Positions 1-8,298 of a stretch of 64,000 nt of DNA are shown piece after piece. The position numbers and the translations under genes are program-made. The first letter of the stretch is position 1. Each line of letters starts with the position of its first letter. The notes under the pieces are model-generated. The model saw only the letters and a program-made list of their open reading frames with translations, was not told the origin of the DNA and ran no database searches. Origin of the DNA: Bacteroidales bacterium (GTDB lineage: Bacteria > Bacteroidota > Bacteroidia > Bacteroidales > JAGOPY01); NCBI GenBank assembly GCA_023229505.1, contig JALNZD010000021.1:5737-69736 (forward strand). The letters are read 5' to 3'.

Positions 1-40
1 ATCAAAGCGCTGATAATAAGACTTTTAATGGGCAGGCTAT

Positions 41-71
41 AAGGGGACCACGCCATGCGTGATCCCTTTTT
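41..71 (+). terminator. Stem-loop, probable intrinsic terminator
   Basis: An imperfect stem (41-53 with 57-69, one A/C mismatch, loop CAT) ends in a run of T at 67-71. It would stop transcription arriving from the left. It also lies just beyond the stop codon of the leftward gene at 103, so it may serve both directions, although the T-run on the minus strand is poor. The first 100 bases hold no other recognisable feature. Confidence 0.55.
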
Positions 72-102
72 AATATTAGTTTTAGTTTTCATGTTTTATT
101 AT

Positions 103-2421
103 TTACGGCTTATTGATTATGTTAGTATCTGTCATCACTACTGCGCCATTTATAGCAAGCATTCTGCCCACCGCAGTGGCGTGTGAATTCATTGTTATGG
201 ATGTTAAGGCCAGTACGTTACCATAAAATGAGGTATAGTCACCAATGGTTGCTGAGCTGCCAACCTGCCAAAAGACATTTTTAGCTTGAGCACCTCCGAT
301 GAGGATAACATTGCCACCGGCTCCGCCTACCGTGGTAAAGTCAGATGCTATCTGGAAAATCCAAAAGGCATTCACATCACCTTGAGCATCAAGAGTCAGA
401 TCGCCCGACTGTATTAAAAGTGTGGATGTTGTTTTATAAATGCCAGGGGCAAGTGTTAAGCCACCCTGATCGCCCGATACTGTTACGGGTGCCGGGGTGG
501 TTGCTCCTTCAGCAAAAAGATATGCAGCGGTCAGGTCTAGTTTGGCCTGTATTAACATGGCAGGCACAGGAGGAGGATCATCGGCGGCATAAATCGCTCC
601 ATTCACTACGATGGCAGGAGGGAATCCGGTAATTGAGGAACGAAAACCAGGGCTTATCCCAACATCCATATCATGAATCTCACTGAAGCCTGCATTGTTG
701 CTGATTCCCACACCTGCAATAATACCGAACCGGTCAACTGATCCAAGATCAACAGCTGGCGGAACTACACCTGCTTGGGTGCTAAAGTTCCATACATAGT
801 CATTCACCAATGGAATGCCGGCCAGATTCGTAGCTTCAGTTGTAATAGTAGCCGTATATTCTGTATCTGATAAAAGATCACCGGAAGGTGTAAAGGATGC
901 AGTTGAACCTGTGTAGTAAATTGTTCCTGTGACTGGTGCTGCCCCATTCATTAAGGTAAAGGATGTCTCAGTAATGGTCAACGGATCCATTGGCTCACTG
1001 AAGGTTGCGGTAACTATTTTATTCAGGACTACGCCCGTAGCATTGTCTTCCGGGTCGGTAGAAATCACCTTGGGAGCCACAATGGATCCGGTGGTAAAGC
1101 TCCATACATAGTCATTCGCCAGTGGTATGCCTGCTACATTCTTAGCTCCTGTGGTAATCGTTGCCGTATAGGTGGTACCTGGTAAGAGATTACCGGAAGG
1201 ATTAAAGGATGCAGTTGTACCTGTGTACGAAACTATTCCTGTGACTGGCGTTGCCCCTTGTATTATGGTAAAAGTTGTTGTATTAATGGTCAACGGGTCC
1301 ATTGGCATATTAAAGGTTGCGGTAACTATTTTATTTAGGACTACGCCCGTAGCATTGTCTTCCGGGTCGGTAGAAATCACCGTGGGAGCCGCAATGGGTC
1401 CGGTGGTAATGAAGGTCCATACATAGTCATTCGCCAGTGGTATGCCTGCTACATTCTTAGCTCCTGTGGTAATCGTTGCCGTATAGGTGGTACCTGGTAA
1501 GAGATTACCGGAAGGATTAAAGGATGCAGTTGTACCTGTGTACGAAACTGTTCCTGTGACTGGCGTTGCACCTTGTTTTATGGTAAAGGTTGCCGTATTA
1601 ATAGTCAATGGATCCATTGGCTCACTGAAGGTTGCGGTAACTATTTTATCTAGGACTACGCCCGTAGCATTGTCTTCCGGGTCGGTAGAAATCACCGTGG
1701 GAGCCACAATGGATCCGGTGGTAAAGGTCCATAAATAGTTATTCGCCAGTGGTATGCCTGCTACATTCTTAGCTCCTGTGGTAATCATTGCCTTATAGGT
1801 GGTACCTGGTAAGAGATTACCGGAAGGATTAAAGGATGCAGTTGTACCTGTGTACGAAACGGTTCCAGCGACTGGCGTTGTACCTTGTTTTATGGTAAAG
1901 GTTGCCGTATTAATAGTCAATGGATCCATTGGCATATTAAAGGTTGCGGCAATTCTTTTATTTAGGACTACACCCGTAGCATTGTCTTCCGGGTCGGTAG
2001 AAATCACCTTGGGAGCAATAATAGATCCAGTGGTAAATGTCCATACATATTGGGATTGTAAGGCATTGCCCATTAAATCTTTAACCGATGTTGCAACCCT
2101 ACCTGTATAGATAGTGTTGGGTGTAAGGGCGCTGGAAGGTGTAAAGGATGCAGTTGAATCGGCGTACGAAACGGTTCCTGCGACTGGCGTTGCCCCTTGT
2201 AAAGTAAAAGATGCCTGGGTGATAGTTGCAGGGTTCATCTTTTCATTGAAGGTTGCCGTAATTATCTGGTTGAGGGGTACACCGGTAGCAGCATTTACAG
2301 GGCTTGTTGATACCACAAGAGGGCACACTCCAACGATTTCCACGAACTTATCTTTTTTGCACCCGGCAATTAAAACAACTGATACAATTGCAAGGGTTGT
2401 TAATAATTTTTTTGTTTTCAT
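103..2421 (-). CDS. Ig-like repeat lipoprotein with C-terminal ice-binding (DUF3494) domain
   Basis: A 772-residue surface protein. I start it at the ATG ending at 2421, because residues 1-21 then form a lipoprotein signal with lipobox LIAGC (Cys21), followed by KKDK; the longer open frame only adds a non-signal leader. Five Ig-like repeats of about 103 residues follow (about 30-545), each with a P-x-x-x-A-T-G-V opening and a closing Y-V-W-x-F-x-T strand, as in SbsA-type Ig domains (Big_5). The last 210 residues match the DUF3494 ice-binding fold (motifs LTLDAQGDVNAFWIFQI and QAKNVFWQVG). Some family members bind ice; others are adhesins, so the ligand is unknown. Repeats 2-4 are nearly identical in DNA. 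The next gene upstream on the same strand also carries DUF3494 domains. Confidence 0.85.
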   Translation of the reverse strand: MKTKKLLTTLAIVSVVLIAGCKKDKFVEIVGVCPLVVSTSPVNAATGVPLNQIITATFNEKMNPATITQASFTLQGATPVAGTVSYADSTASFTPSSALTPNTIYTGRVATSVKDLMGNALQSQYVWTFTTGSIIAPKVISTDPEDNATGVVLNKRIAATFNMPMDPLTINTATFTIKQGTTPVAGTVSYTGTTASFNPSGNLLPGTTYKAMITTGAKNVAGIPLANNYLWTFTTGSIVAPTVISTDPEDNATGVVLDKIVTATFSEPMDPLTINTATFTIKQGATPVTGTVSYTGTTASFNPSGNLLPGTTYTATITTGAKNVAGIPLANDYVWTFITTGPIAAPTVISTDPEDNATGVVLNKIVTATFNMPMDPLTINTTTFTIIQGATPVTGIVSYTGTTASFNPSGNLLPGTTYTATITTGAKNVAGIPLANDYVWSFTTGSIVAPKVISTDPEDNATGVVLNKIVTATFSEPMDPLTITETSFTLMNGAAPVTGTIYYTGSTASFTPSGDLLSDTEYTATITTEATNLAGIPLVNDYVWNFSTQAGVVPPAVDLGSVDRFGIIAGVGISNNAGFSEIHDMDVGISPGFRSSITGFPPAIVVNGAIYAADDPPPVPAMLIQAKLDLTAAYLFAEGATTPAPVTVSGDQGGLTLAPGIYKTTSTLLIQSGDLTLDAQGDVNAFWIFQIASDFTTVGGAGGNVILIGGAQAKNVFWQVGSSATIGDYTSFYGNVLALTSITMNSHATAVGRMLAINGAVVMTDTNIINKP
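1072..2010 (-). repeat. Three near-identical 312-315 bp tandem coding repeats
   Basis: Units at 1072-1383, 1384-1698 and 1699-2010 encode Ig-like repeats 4, 3 and 2 of the lipoprotein. They keep long identical blocks at DNA level, including synonymous positions. The middle unit is one codon longer (ITTG for TTG at its end). The outer Ig repeats, encoded at about 780-1071 and 2011-2330, are clearly more diverged. This points to recent duplication or gene conversion within the array. Confidence 0.9.
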
Positions 2422-2530
2422 TTTTTTTGTTTTTAAATTTCCGCTACCTGGCGGAACAGCTGTGAATAAATTTTTAAAGGGCAAAGTTGCCCACCTTAAT
2501 AGTGCAGTAGGCTTTTGCTTTTTGAATTAT

Positions 2531-4162
2531 TTACTGTTTTGAAACCAGTTTGCCTGATTGTATTGTTTTATTATTGCCGGTTATTTTGTAGAAATAAATT
2601 CCTGAAGGAAGATTACTTGTTTCAAGAGTGGTTAATTGTTTCGTGAGGGTTGTATTCATCACTTCTGCTCCCAAAACATTGTATATCCTCAATTCAACTT
2701 CCTTAATTTGCGATGCATCATTTATCATGATGGTTATGGATGTACTGAATGGATTCGGGTAAATGGTAACTGCTTCATTTGTATTTGCTGCATCAAGAGA
2801 TGGAACGCTTACAGGTGCACAATTGGAAGGTATCATAGTAGCAACGGCATTAATTGCAGTAGTCGTGAAAGCGCCTGTGGTTGTAAGCGCTCTGCCATCA
2901 AGTTTAACCCCTGTATTTAGTACCCCCAAAGCGCCGTTATTACAGATTATCGTTCCGCAGAAAACAGAATAGTTGTTTATGCTCACTGCGCCTTCGATCT
3001 TCCAATACACATTTTTTGCCTGCGCTCCGTTAATCAAAAGAACTTTTGAATAAGTGCTTGTCGAAAGAGCACCGTTTATCTGGATAACAAATACAGCATT
3101 TGCATTATCTTGTGCATTGAGGTAAAGCGTATCTGTAAATATTGTAGCAGCGTTCATGAGGTAAGTATGTGGTGTAAGAACCAGGTTGTTCCCAAACTGT
3201 GCAGGATACAGCAGCTCAATATCATAAGGCAGTGTGTTCAGATAATTATAGACATCAAGCAAATCGGCTGCACATTGTGCTGTAGAAGCATCCGGAATGG
3301 GATGAATAGTACCTGTTACTAACAGCGGATCGAAGCCGGTGGTTAAACCGACATTCGTTCCAACATCACCCGTAATATACGTTATGCCGGTGTTTGTAAC
3401 CGGCCCGTCAGAAGAAAATAAGGCATAACATGCTATGGAAGCAAGTGCAGGAGCCGTTGGTCCTGTAAGAATAGGACTTCCGCAACCGATGGGTGTATAG
3501 GCCAGCACTCCGTCAACAGTAACAGCCCCGGTTGTAGAAAGTGCTCTTCCTTCAAGCGTGTCGCCAGTGTTCATGTTAATTGCTGCGTTGTTCGCAATAA
3601 CAGTTCCTCTCATGGTAGTTCCTGAGGCCATGCTTACCAGACCTTCCACTTTCCAGAATACATTACATGCCAATGCTCCATTAGTTAAATGTATTTTAGA
3701 AGAAGCGCTTGTGGAAAATGCTCCTTGTATCTGAAAAATAAATAGCGCATTCGCATCTCCTTGTGCATTTAAAGTAAGATCTAAGTTCAACGTTGCTGCA
3801 CCGGATATGGAGTACACACCTGCATTAAGAATCTGTCCGTTTCCAAGCAAAGGTCCAGGAAAGAAAGTCGGAACGGCACTGTTCAACTGATTGTAGGCAA
3901 TCAGCAAATCTGCTGCACATTGCGCGCTTGCACCATCATTGTCGTGCATCACACCGTTCACATTTCCGAAACCGGTGCTGGAACCGTTGTTCGTGCCTAC
4001 ATTGCCTGTAAGCTGCGAAATACCTACGTTGCTCACTGCCCCATCAGAAGTGAAGAGGACAAAATTGGCCACAGTTCCCAGAGGAGGAGCTTGTGCAAAA
4101 TTTAGAACTGGTATCAAAAGCAGTATAACTGCGATTAATGCATTGAGTAGTTGTGTTTTCAT
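2531..4162 (-). CDS. Secreted protein with two DUF3494 ice-binding domains and a T9SS sorting domain
   Basis: A 543-residue protein. The ATG ending at 4162 is chosen because it has a clear GGAGG site and opens a Sec signal peptide (MKTQLLNALIAVILLLIPVL, cleavage near NFAQA). Two DUF3494 domains follow (about 28-215 and 235-440), each with the pattern N-A-Q-x-x-A-N-A-x-F-x-x-Q-I and a later N-V-F/Y-W-K-x-E-G strand. The last 75 residues are a type A T9SS sorting domain, opening with VTIYPNPF and containing LPSGIYFYKI. It is therefore expected to cross the outer membrane through the type IX system and be anchored or released. Ice binding is the best-known role of the fold, but the ligand is not shown. 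It lies 109 bases from the DUF3494 lipoprotein, same strand. Confidence 0.88.
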   Translation of the reverse strand: MKTQLLNALIAVILLLIPVLNFAQAPPLGTVANFVLFTSDGAVSNVGISQLTGNVGTNNGSSTGFGNVNGVMHDNDGASAQCAADLLIAYNQLNSAVPTFFPGPLLGNGQILNAGVYSISGAATLNLDLTLNAQGDANALFIFQIQGAFSTSASSKIHLTNGALACNVFWKVEGLVSMASGTTMRGTVIANNAAINMNTGDTLEGRALSTTGAVTVDGVLAYTPIGCGSPILTGPTAPALASIACYALFSSDGPVTNTGITYITGDVGTNVGLTTGFDPLLVTGTIHPIPDASTAQCAADLLDVYNYLNTLPYDIELLYPAQFGNNLVLTPHTYLMNAATIFTDTLYLNAQDNANAVFVIQINGALSTSTYSKVLLINGAQAKNVYWKIEGAVSINNYSVFCGTIICNNGALGVLNTGVKLDGRALTTTGAFTTTAINAVATMIPSNCAPVSVPSLDAANTNEAVTIYPNPFSTSITIMINDASQIKEVELRIYNVLGAEVMNTTLTKQLTTLETSNLPSGIYFYKITGNNKTIQSGKLVSKQ

Positions 4163-4169
4163 TTTATTT

Positions 4170-4174
4170 CCTCC
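4170..4174 (-). promoter_or_regulatory. Strong Shine-Dalgarno site deciding the start at 4162
   Basis: On the minus strand the sequence AAAGGAGGAAATAAAATG places GGAGG seven bases before the ATG. Such a strong site is uncommon in this window, where most starts have A-rich leaders. It supports the internal start over the longer open frame beginning at 4282. Confidence 0.8.
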
Positions 4175-4362
4175 TTTTAATGATATGATATGTTTATTTG
4201 ATAGAATTTTAATTTTCGTGCCAACAGCTATTGCCAAAGCCATGCCGCCCGGGTAATAATGACTTAACCGGCTCTTTATCAACCAGAATAAAAAATGAAA
4301 AAGAAATTTGACTTATCAGAATGGTGAAGATTCTATCATTTTGATAAAACGAAACCAGGGGA

Positions 4363-5706
4363 TCAGGTTTCCTTTAACATGCGGTATATGGTAGCTTGCC
4401 CGATACCCAGCTTCTCAGCTACCGCTTTGATGTTATGATGATATTTATTGAGATAAAACCTGACGATCCTTTGTTCATAATCCCTCAGGGTCATCTCTTC
4501 GGAGAGCACGTCGGTCAGGAAGTCGGCATGGCTGAGCATGATATCGGGGGCAGTCAGGTTATTACCCGAAGTCATGACCATGGCCAGCTCAATTACCGAT
4601 TTCAGCTCCCTGACATTTCCGGGCCAGGGGTAGCCCAACAGCCTGGCTTTTGCCTCTTCGGAGAGGGTCTTCGAAGGCCAGTGGTTTTCTTTACAGAATG
4701 CTTCCATAAAATGACGGGCCAGGATCAGCACATCTTTTTCACGCTCGCGTAAAGGCGGCAGATCGATAGGCAATCCATACAAGCGATAATATAAATCCTG
4801 CCTGAATGTCCCTTTCTTCACTTCCTCCTGCAGATTGCGGTTGCTGGCTACAATGATCCGGCAGTCGAATTTTACCGTATCGTTGCTGCCTACCCGGGTA
4901 ATCTCGCGCTCCTGCAATGCCCGCAACATTTTTGGCTGGAAATTGATGTCGGTATCGGCTATTTCGTCCAGGAAGAGGGTCCCGCCATGCGCTTCTTCGA
5001 ACTTACCTTTCCGGCGCGCCACGGCACCGGTGAAAGCACCCTTTTCATGACCGAAAAACTCGCTCTCGAACAGCTCGGAAGGAATCGCGCTCATGTTGAC
5101 CGGTACAAATGGCATGTCCTTGCGGGCAGAATGGTAATGCACCGCCTTGGCGACCATCTCCTTGCCCGTGCCGGTCTCCCCGGTAATGGTCACGGTAATG
5201 TTGCTGGAAGCCGCTTTGTTCATCATGTCGAAGACCTGCCGCATGACCGGGCTGCTGCCCATGATCACCTTTTCGAAATCGTACTTTTTTCCCACTTCCT
5301 GCTCCAGCACCCGGATACGCTTTCTTAATCCGGCATTTTTCCTGATCTTGCCGATGGTATTGTGCAGCCTCTCACTGATCTCTTCATTTTTGACGAGGTA
5401 ATCGAATGCCCCCTCCCTCAAGAGGTCCATCGCAGTCTGGATATCATCCTGCTCGGAGATCACGATCACTTCGATCCCGTCATCAAAATCCCTGATCTTC
5501 CGCAGCAGGTCGGAACCTTTCACATCGGGCAGGCGGTAGTCAAGGGTGATGACATCCGGCCGCTCATGCAAGTGGCTCAGCAAATCCTTCCCGGTGAAAA
5601 AACTCCTGACCTGGAACTCCGGGTTCATGGTCAGGTGGTGAACCAGCAACCGGTTGTACCAGTCGTTGTCCTCCACAACGTAAATGGTGAAATGTTCTTC
5701 CTGCAT
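4363..5706 (-). CDS. Sigma-54-dependent response regulator (NtrC family)
   Basis: A 447-residue three-domain regulator. The receiver domain (about 6-125) has acidic residues E12/D13 and phospho-acceptor Asp56 in LDYRLPD. The central AAA+ domain (about 140-375) has Walker A GETGTGKE, the sigma-54 contact loop GAFTGA, and Walker B-like GGTLFLDEI. A Fis-type helix-turn-helix closes the protein (AVAEKLGIGQATIYRML). It is expected to activate sigma-54 promoters once phosphorylated. The hybrid kinase gene lies 14 bases upstream on the same strand, so the two are very likely co-transcribed and partners. The targets are unknown; the adjacent ice-binding genes are candidates by position only. Confidence 0.93.
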   Translation of the reverse strand: MQEEHFTIYVVEDNDWYNRLLVHHLTMNPEFQVRSFFTGKDLLSHLHERPDVITLDYRLPDVKGSDLLRKIRDFDDGIEVIVISEQDDIQTAMDLLREGAFDYLVKNEEISERLHNTIGKIRKNAGLRKRIRVLEQEVGKKYDFEKVIMGSSPVMRQVFDMMNKAASSNITVTITGETGTGKEMVAKAVHYHSARKDMPFVPVNMSAIPSELFESEFFGHEKGAFTGAVARRKGKFEEAHGGTLFLDEIADTDINFQPKMLRALQEREITRVGSNDTVKFDCRIIVASNRNLQEEVKKGTFRQDLYYRLYGLPIDLPPLREREKDVLILARHFMEAFCKENHWPSKTLSEEAKARLLGYPWPGNVRELKSVIELAMVMTSGNNLTAPDIMLSHADFLTDVLSEEMTLRDYEQRIVRFYLNKYHHNIKAVAEKLGIGQATIYRMLKET

Positions 5707-5720
5707 AGCTTACGAATTGT

Positions 5721-8243
5721 TCATTTTATATCGTTTCTGGCCTCAATATCTGCCCTGATCAGCTCAAACTCCCTTTGCGCCAGACTGATAAGGTCTGCCA
5801 CAGGCAGAGGCTCACCGGGAGCACGCAACCGTTGTTCGGCGTCCTTCAGCAATCCATATAGCCGGTCTGCTTTCAGGTGACGGCATGGAGAGCTGATCTT
5901 ATGGGCCATATCCGCCGCTTTTTCCCATTCTTTCTTTCCCAGGTGACCGCTGAGCAATGCCAGTCCCTCAGCAGTATCCTTCAGGAAAAGTTCCACCATT
6001 TCCCTGAAAAATACCATATTCCCTTCACTGGTCTTTTTCAGGGGCGATAGATCATAAATCGGGAGCGGCGACTGATGAGTCATGACAGATAAGATGGCTT
6101 TCACCAGCTGTTCTTCCTCGAATGGCTTGGGGATAAAATCGTCCATCCCACTTTTGTGGAATTCTTCCAGGTCGCCGGTGGTTATGGCTGCGCTGACCGC
6201 TATGAGGGGTAGGATCCTTCCCTTCTCATCCGACCGCTCCTTTATTTCCCGTGCAGCTATTGTCCCGCTCATCCCTGGCAAGCGGATATCCATCAGCACG
6301 AGATCAAAAGTCTGTTGATCAACCAGGGTCAGCGATTCTTCCCCGTTTCTGGCCTCTGTGACCACGCAACCATATTTCCGCAGGATAGTCATCATCAACC
6401 GAAGGTTGTACTCCTCATCATCTACGACCAGCACACGTAGGCCATTCAGCGATGCTGCCAGGGGAACCGGCTCCATAGATATGGAAACGGGGTCAGGCAA
6501 AGTATTTCGGAATGGAATGCTTACCCTGAAGGATGATCCTTTACCAGGGCTGCTTTCGACAGTAATGTTTCCTCCCAGCAGGTTAACCAGTCTTCGGGTA
6601 ATAGCCAGACCCAATCCTGTCCCCTCTGAATTTCTCCTGTTTGTTTCCGAACCCTGTTCAAACTCTTCAAATATCTTTTCCAGATCATTCTCGCTGACGC
6701 CAATGCCGGTATCGGTCACCTCAAAGACGATCAGGGTCTTGTCGCCGATGTTCCCGTCGGGGTATGCCCTAAGGTTGACCTCGCCGGTATCGGTGAATTT
6801 GATGGCATTACCGACAAGGTTAAACAGGATCTGCCGGGTCCGCACTGGGTCACCAAGGACATATGGAGGAAGGGCAGCATCGGCATATGATAACAGGATG
6901 ATATTTTTTTTCTTCGCTGCCGGCTCCAGCCAGAGTTGCATATCCCTGATGATCTCCGGGAGACTGAAACCGGTTTCGGCCAGTTCCATCTTACCGGCCT
7001 GAAGCCTGGAAAGATCCAGCAAGTCGTTCAGGATCTGCAGCAAGTGATCGGATGATTTTTTCACCATCCCGAGTTGTTCCCGCTGGTCCGGATCCAGCCG
7101 GCTTCCCAGCAACTGGCCTGTAAATCCTGAAATGATGTTCATAGGCGTCCTGATTTCGTGGCTCATATTGGCCAGGAAGCGTTCCTTTGCCCTGGCAAGT
7201 TCTTCGGCCTGGTCCCTGGCGTTCTTCATTACCCTGCGGTATTCATAGTTTTTCCTGACATAGCTATAAATCACCAGGGCAGCCAGGAGCAGCAAAAGGG
7301 AGGCGGCCAGTACAAAGGCGATGGTGATGAACTTGATTTCCCCGGCTTTTCTTTCGGCATTCTTGTTACTTGAGGCCAGGCGGGCAGCTTCCAGGGCTTC
7401 CATAACGGCCAACAGCTCTTTTATCCGTTCCATGATAAGCCTGTCCTGTTGGAACAAATCCCATTCCTCCTGTCTCAGCACCTTCTCCCTGGCCAGGGCT
7501 TCCAGTTGGACTACCTTTACCTGGCTGCTTATTTTCTCGAGGGTTGGAGCAGGGGAAGATACCGGAACGGGTGTTGTGATGATAGAACCCATTTCCGAAA
7601 AGGTATCGGCCGCAACTTCTTTTTTCCGGTTATTCCTGCGAAAAAGCCGGGCAAAGAAATTCTCCTTCTTCACCTGCTTTGATTGGATAGTATCCTTTCT
7701 CAACGGTGCAACGACAATTAACGTATCGGTTTTAATCATCCTGAAAGTTTCTTTTTCCTGGTCCTGGATACTTTGCATCACACGGTTCATGGCCTGTTGA
7801 ACCCTGAATTCATCCTGAATGACCAGCAGCCTGTCGAGGATCACGAATTTCTGCTCGACCAGTCCATCGAGCATATCTATAAATACAGTCATAGTATCTC
7901 CGGGAGAGACGAGTTTCTTCAGGTCCTCGAAATGGTTACCGGTGATATCGGTGAGCTGGTAAAACCTTGATAAGTAGTCTTCGCTCCGGGTAAGGGAATA
8001 GGATTTCACGCTGTTCTCTGCTTCCGAAAGGTCATTGTAAATCTCTTTGACCAGCAGTAGCTTGCGGTCGGGGCGGCTCCCCTTGTTCACCGTCTCGATG
8101 ATGTGGTCCAACCGCAGGTAAGATAATATCCCGGTCACGATCACCAGGACGAATACCAGCAAGAGGGTAATCGAGACAATGATCTCGTAGGAGTGAGACT
8201 CCCTGGCTTTTTTTCCCGGCATATTAACCCTGGCATTCATCAA
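5721..8243 (-). CDS. Hybrid sensor histidine kinase with receiver and HPt domains
   Basis: An 840-residue membrane sensor. One transmembrane helix lies near 22-42 and a second near 305-328, enclosing a helical extracytoplasmic domain that resembles CHASE3-type sensors. The cytoplasmic part holds HisKA (SHEIRTP, His near 362), HATPase_c (VFEVTDTGIGV and GTGLGLAI), a receiver (VVDDEEYN, Asp in LVLMDIRLPG near 651) and a C-terminal HPt domain (AHKISSPCRHL near 783). The HPt keeps the H-K-x-x-S core but not the usual KGSS. The layout implies a His-Asp-His-Asp phosphorelay ending on the sigma-54 regulator encoded next door. The start could also be the Met at residue 2 or 8. Confidence 0.92.
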   Translation of the reverse strand: MMNARVNMPGKKARESHSYEIIVSITLLLVFVLVIVTGILSYLRLDHIIETVNKGSRPDRKLLLVKEIYNDLSEAENSVKSYSLTRSEDYLSRFYQLTDITGNHFEDLKKLVSPGDTMTVFIDMLDGLVEQKFVILDRLLVIQDEFRVQQAMNRVMQSIQDQEKETFRMIKTDTLIVVAPLRKDTIQSKQVKKENFFARLFRRNNRKKEVAADTFSEMGSIITTPVPVSSPAPTLEKISSQVKVVQLEALAREKVLRQEEWDLFQQDRLIMERIKELLAVMEALEAARLASSNKNAERKAGEIKFITIAFVLAASLLLLLAALVIYSYVRKNYEYRRVMKNARDQAEELARAKERFLANMSHEIRTPMNIISGFTGQLLGSRLDPDQREQLGMVKKSSDHLLQILNDLLDLSRLQAGKMELAETGFSLPEIIRDMQLWLEPAAKKKNIILLSYADAALPPYVLGDPVRTRQILFNLVGNAIKFTDTGEVNLRAYPDGNIGDKTLIVFEVTDTGIGVSENDLEKIFEEFEQGSETNRRNSEGTGLGLAITRRLVNLLGGNITVESSPGKGSSFRVSIPFRNTLPDPVSISMEPVPLAASLNGLRVLVVDDEEYNLRLMMTILRKYGCVVTEARNGEESLTLVDQQTFDLVLMDIRLPGMSGTIAAREIKERSDEKGRILPLIAVSAAITTGDLEEFHKSGMDDFIPKPFEEEQLVKAILSVMTHQSPLPIYDLSPLKKTSEGNMVFFREMVELFLKDTAEGLALLSGHLGKKEWEKAADMAHKISSPCRHLKADRLYGLLKDAEQRLRAPGEPLPVADLISLAQREFELIRADIEARNDIK

Positions 8244-8298
8244 TATTTATCTTTCGGATCTGTAAAAGGTCTAAAGTACGAAAAAAAATCGGGAATTC

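Noticed and set aside
929..2542. Series of similar plus-strand open frames of 60-142 codons
   Set aside because: They are antisense to the Ig-repeat lipoprotein and recur only because the coding repeats do; no ribosome sites or protein motifs.
6358..7002. 214-codon plus-strand frame inside the hybrid kinase gene
   Set aside because: It lies opposite the conserved HisKA/HATPase coding region and its translation is Ser/Arg-rich with no domain.
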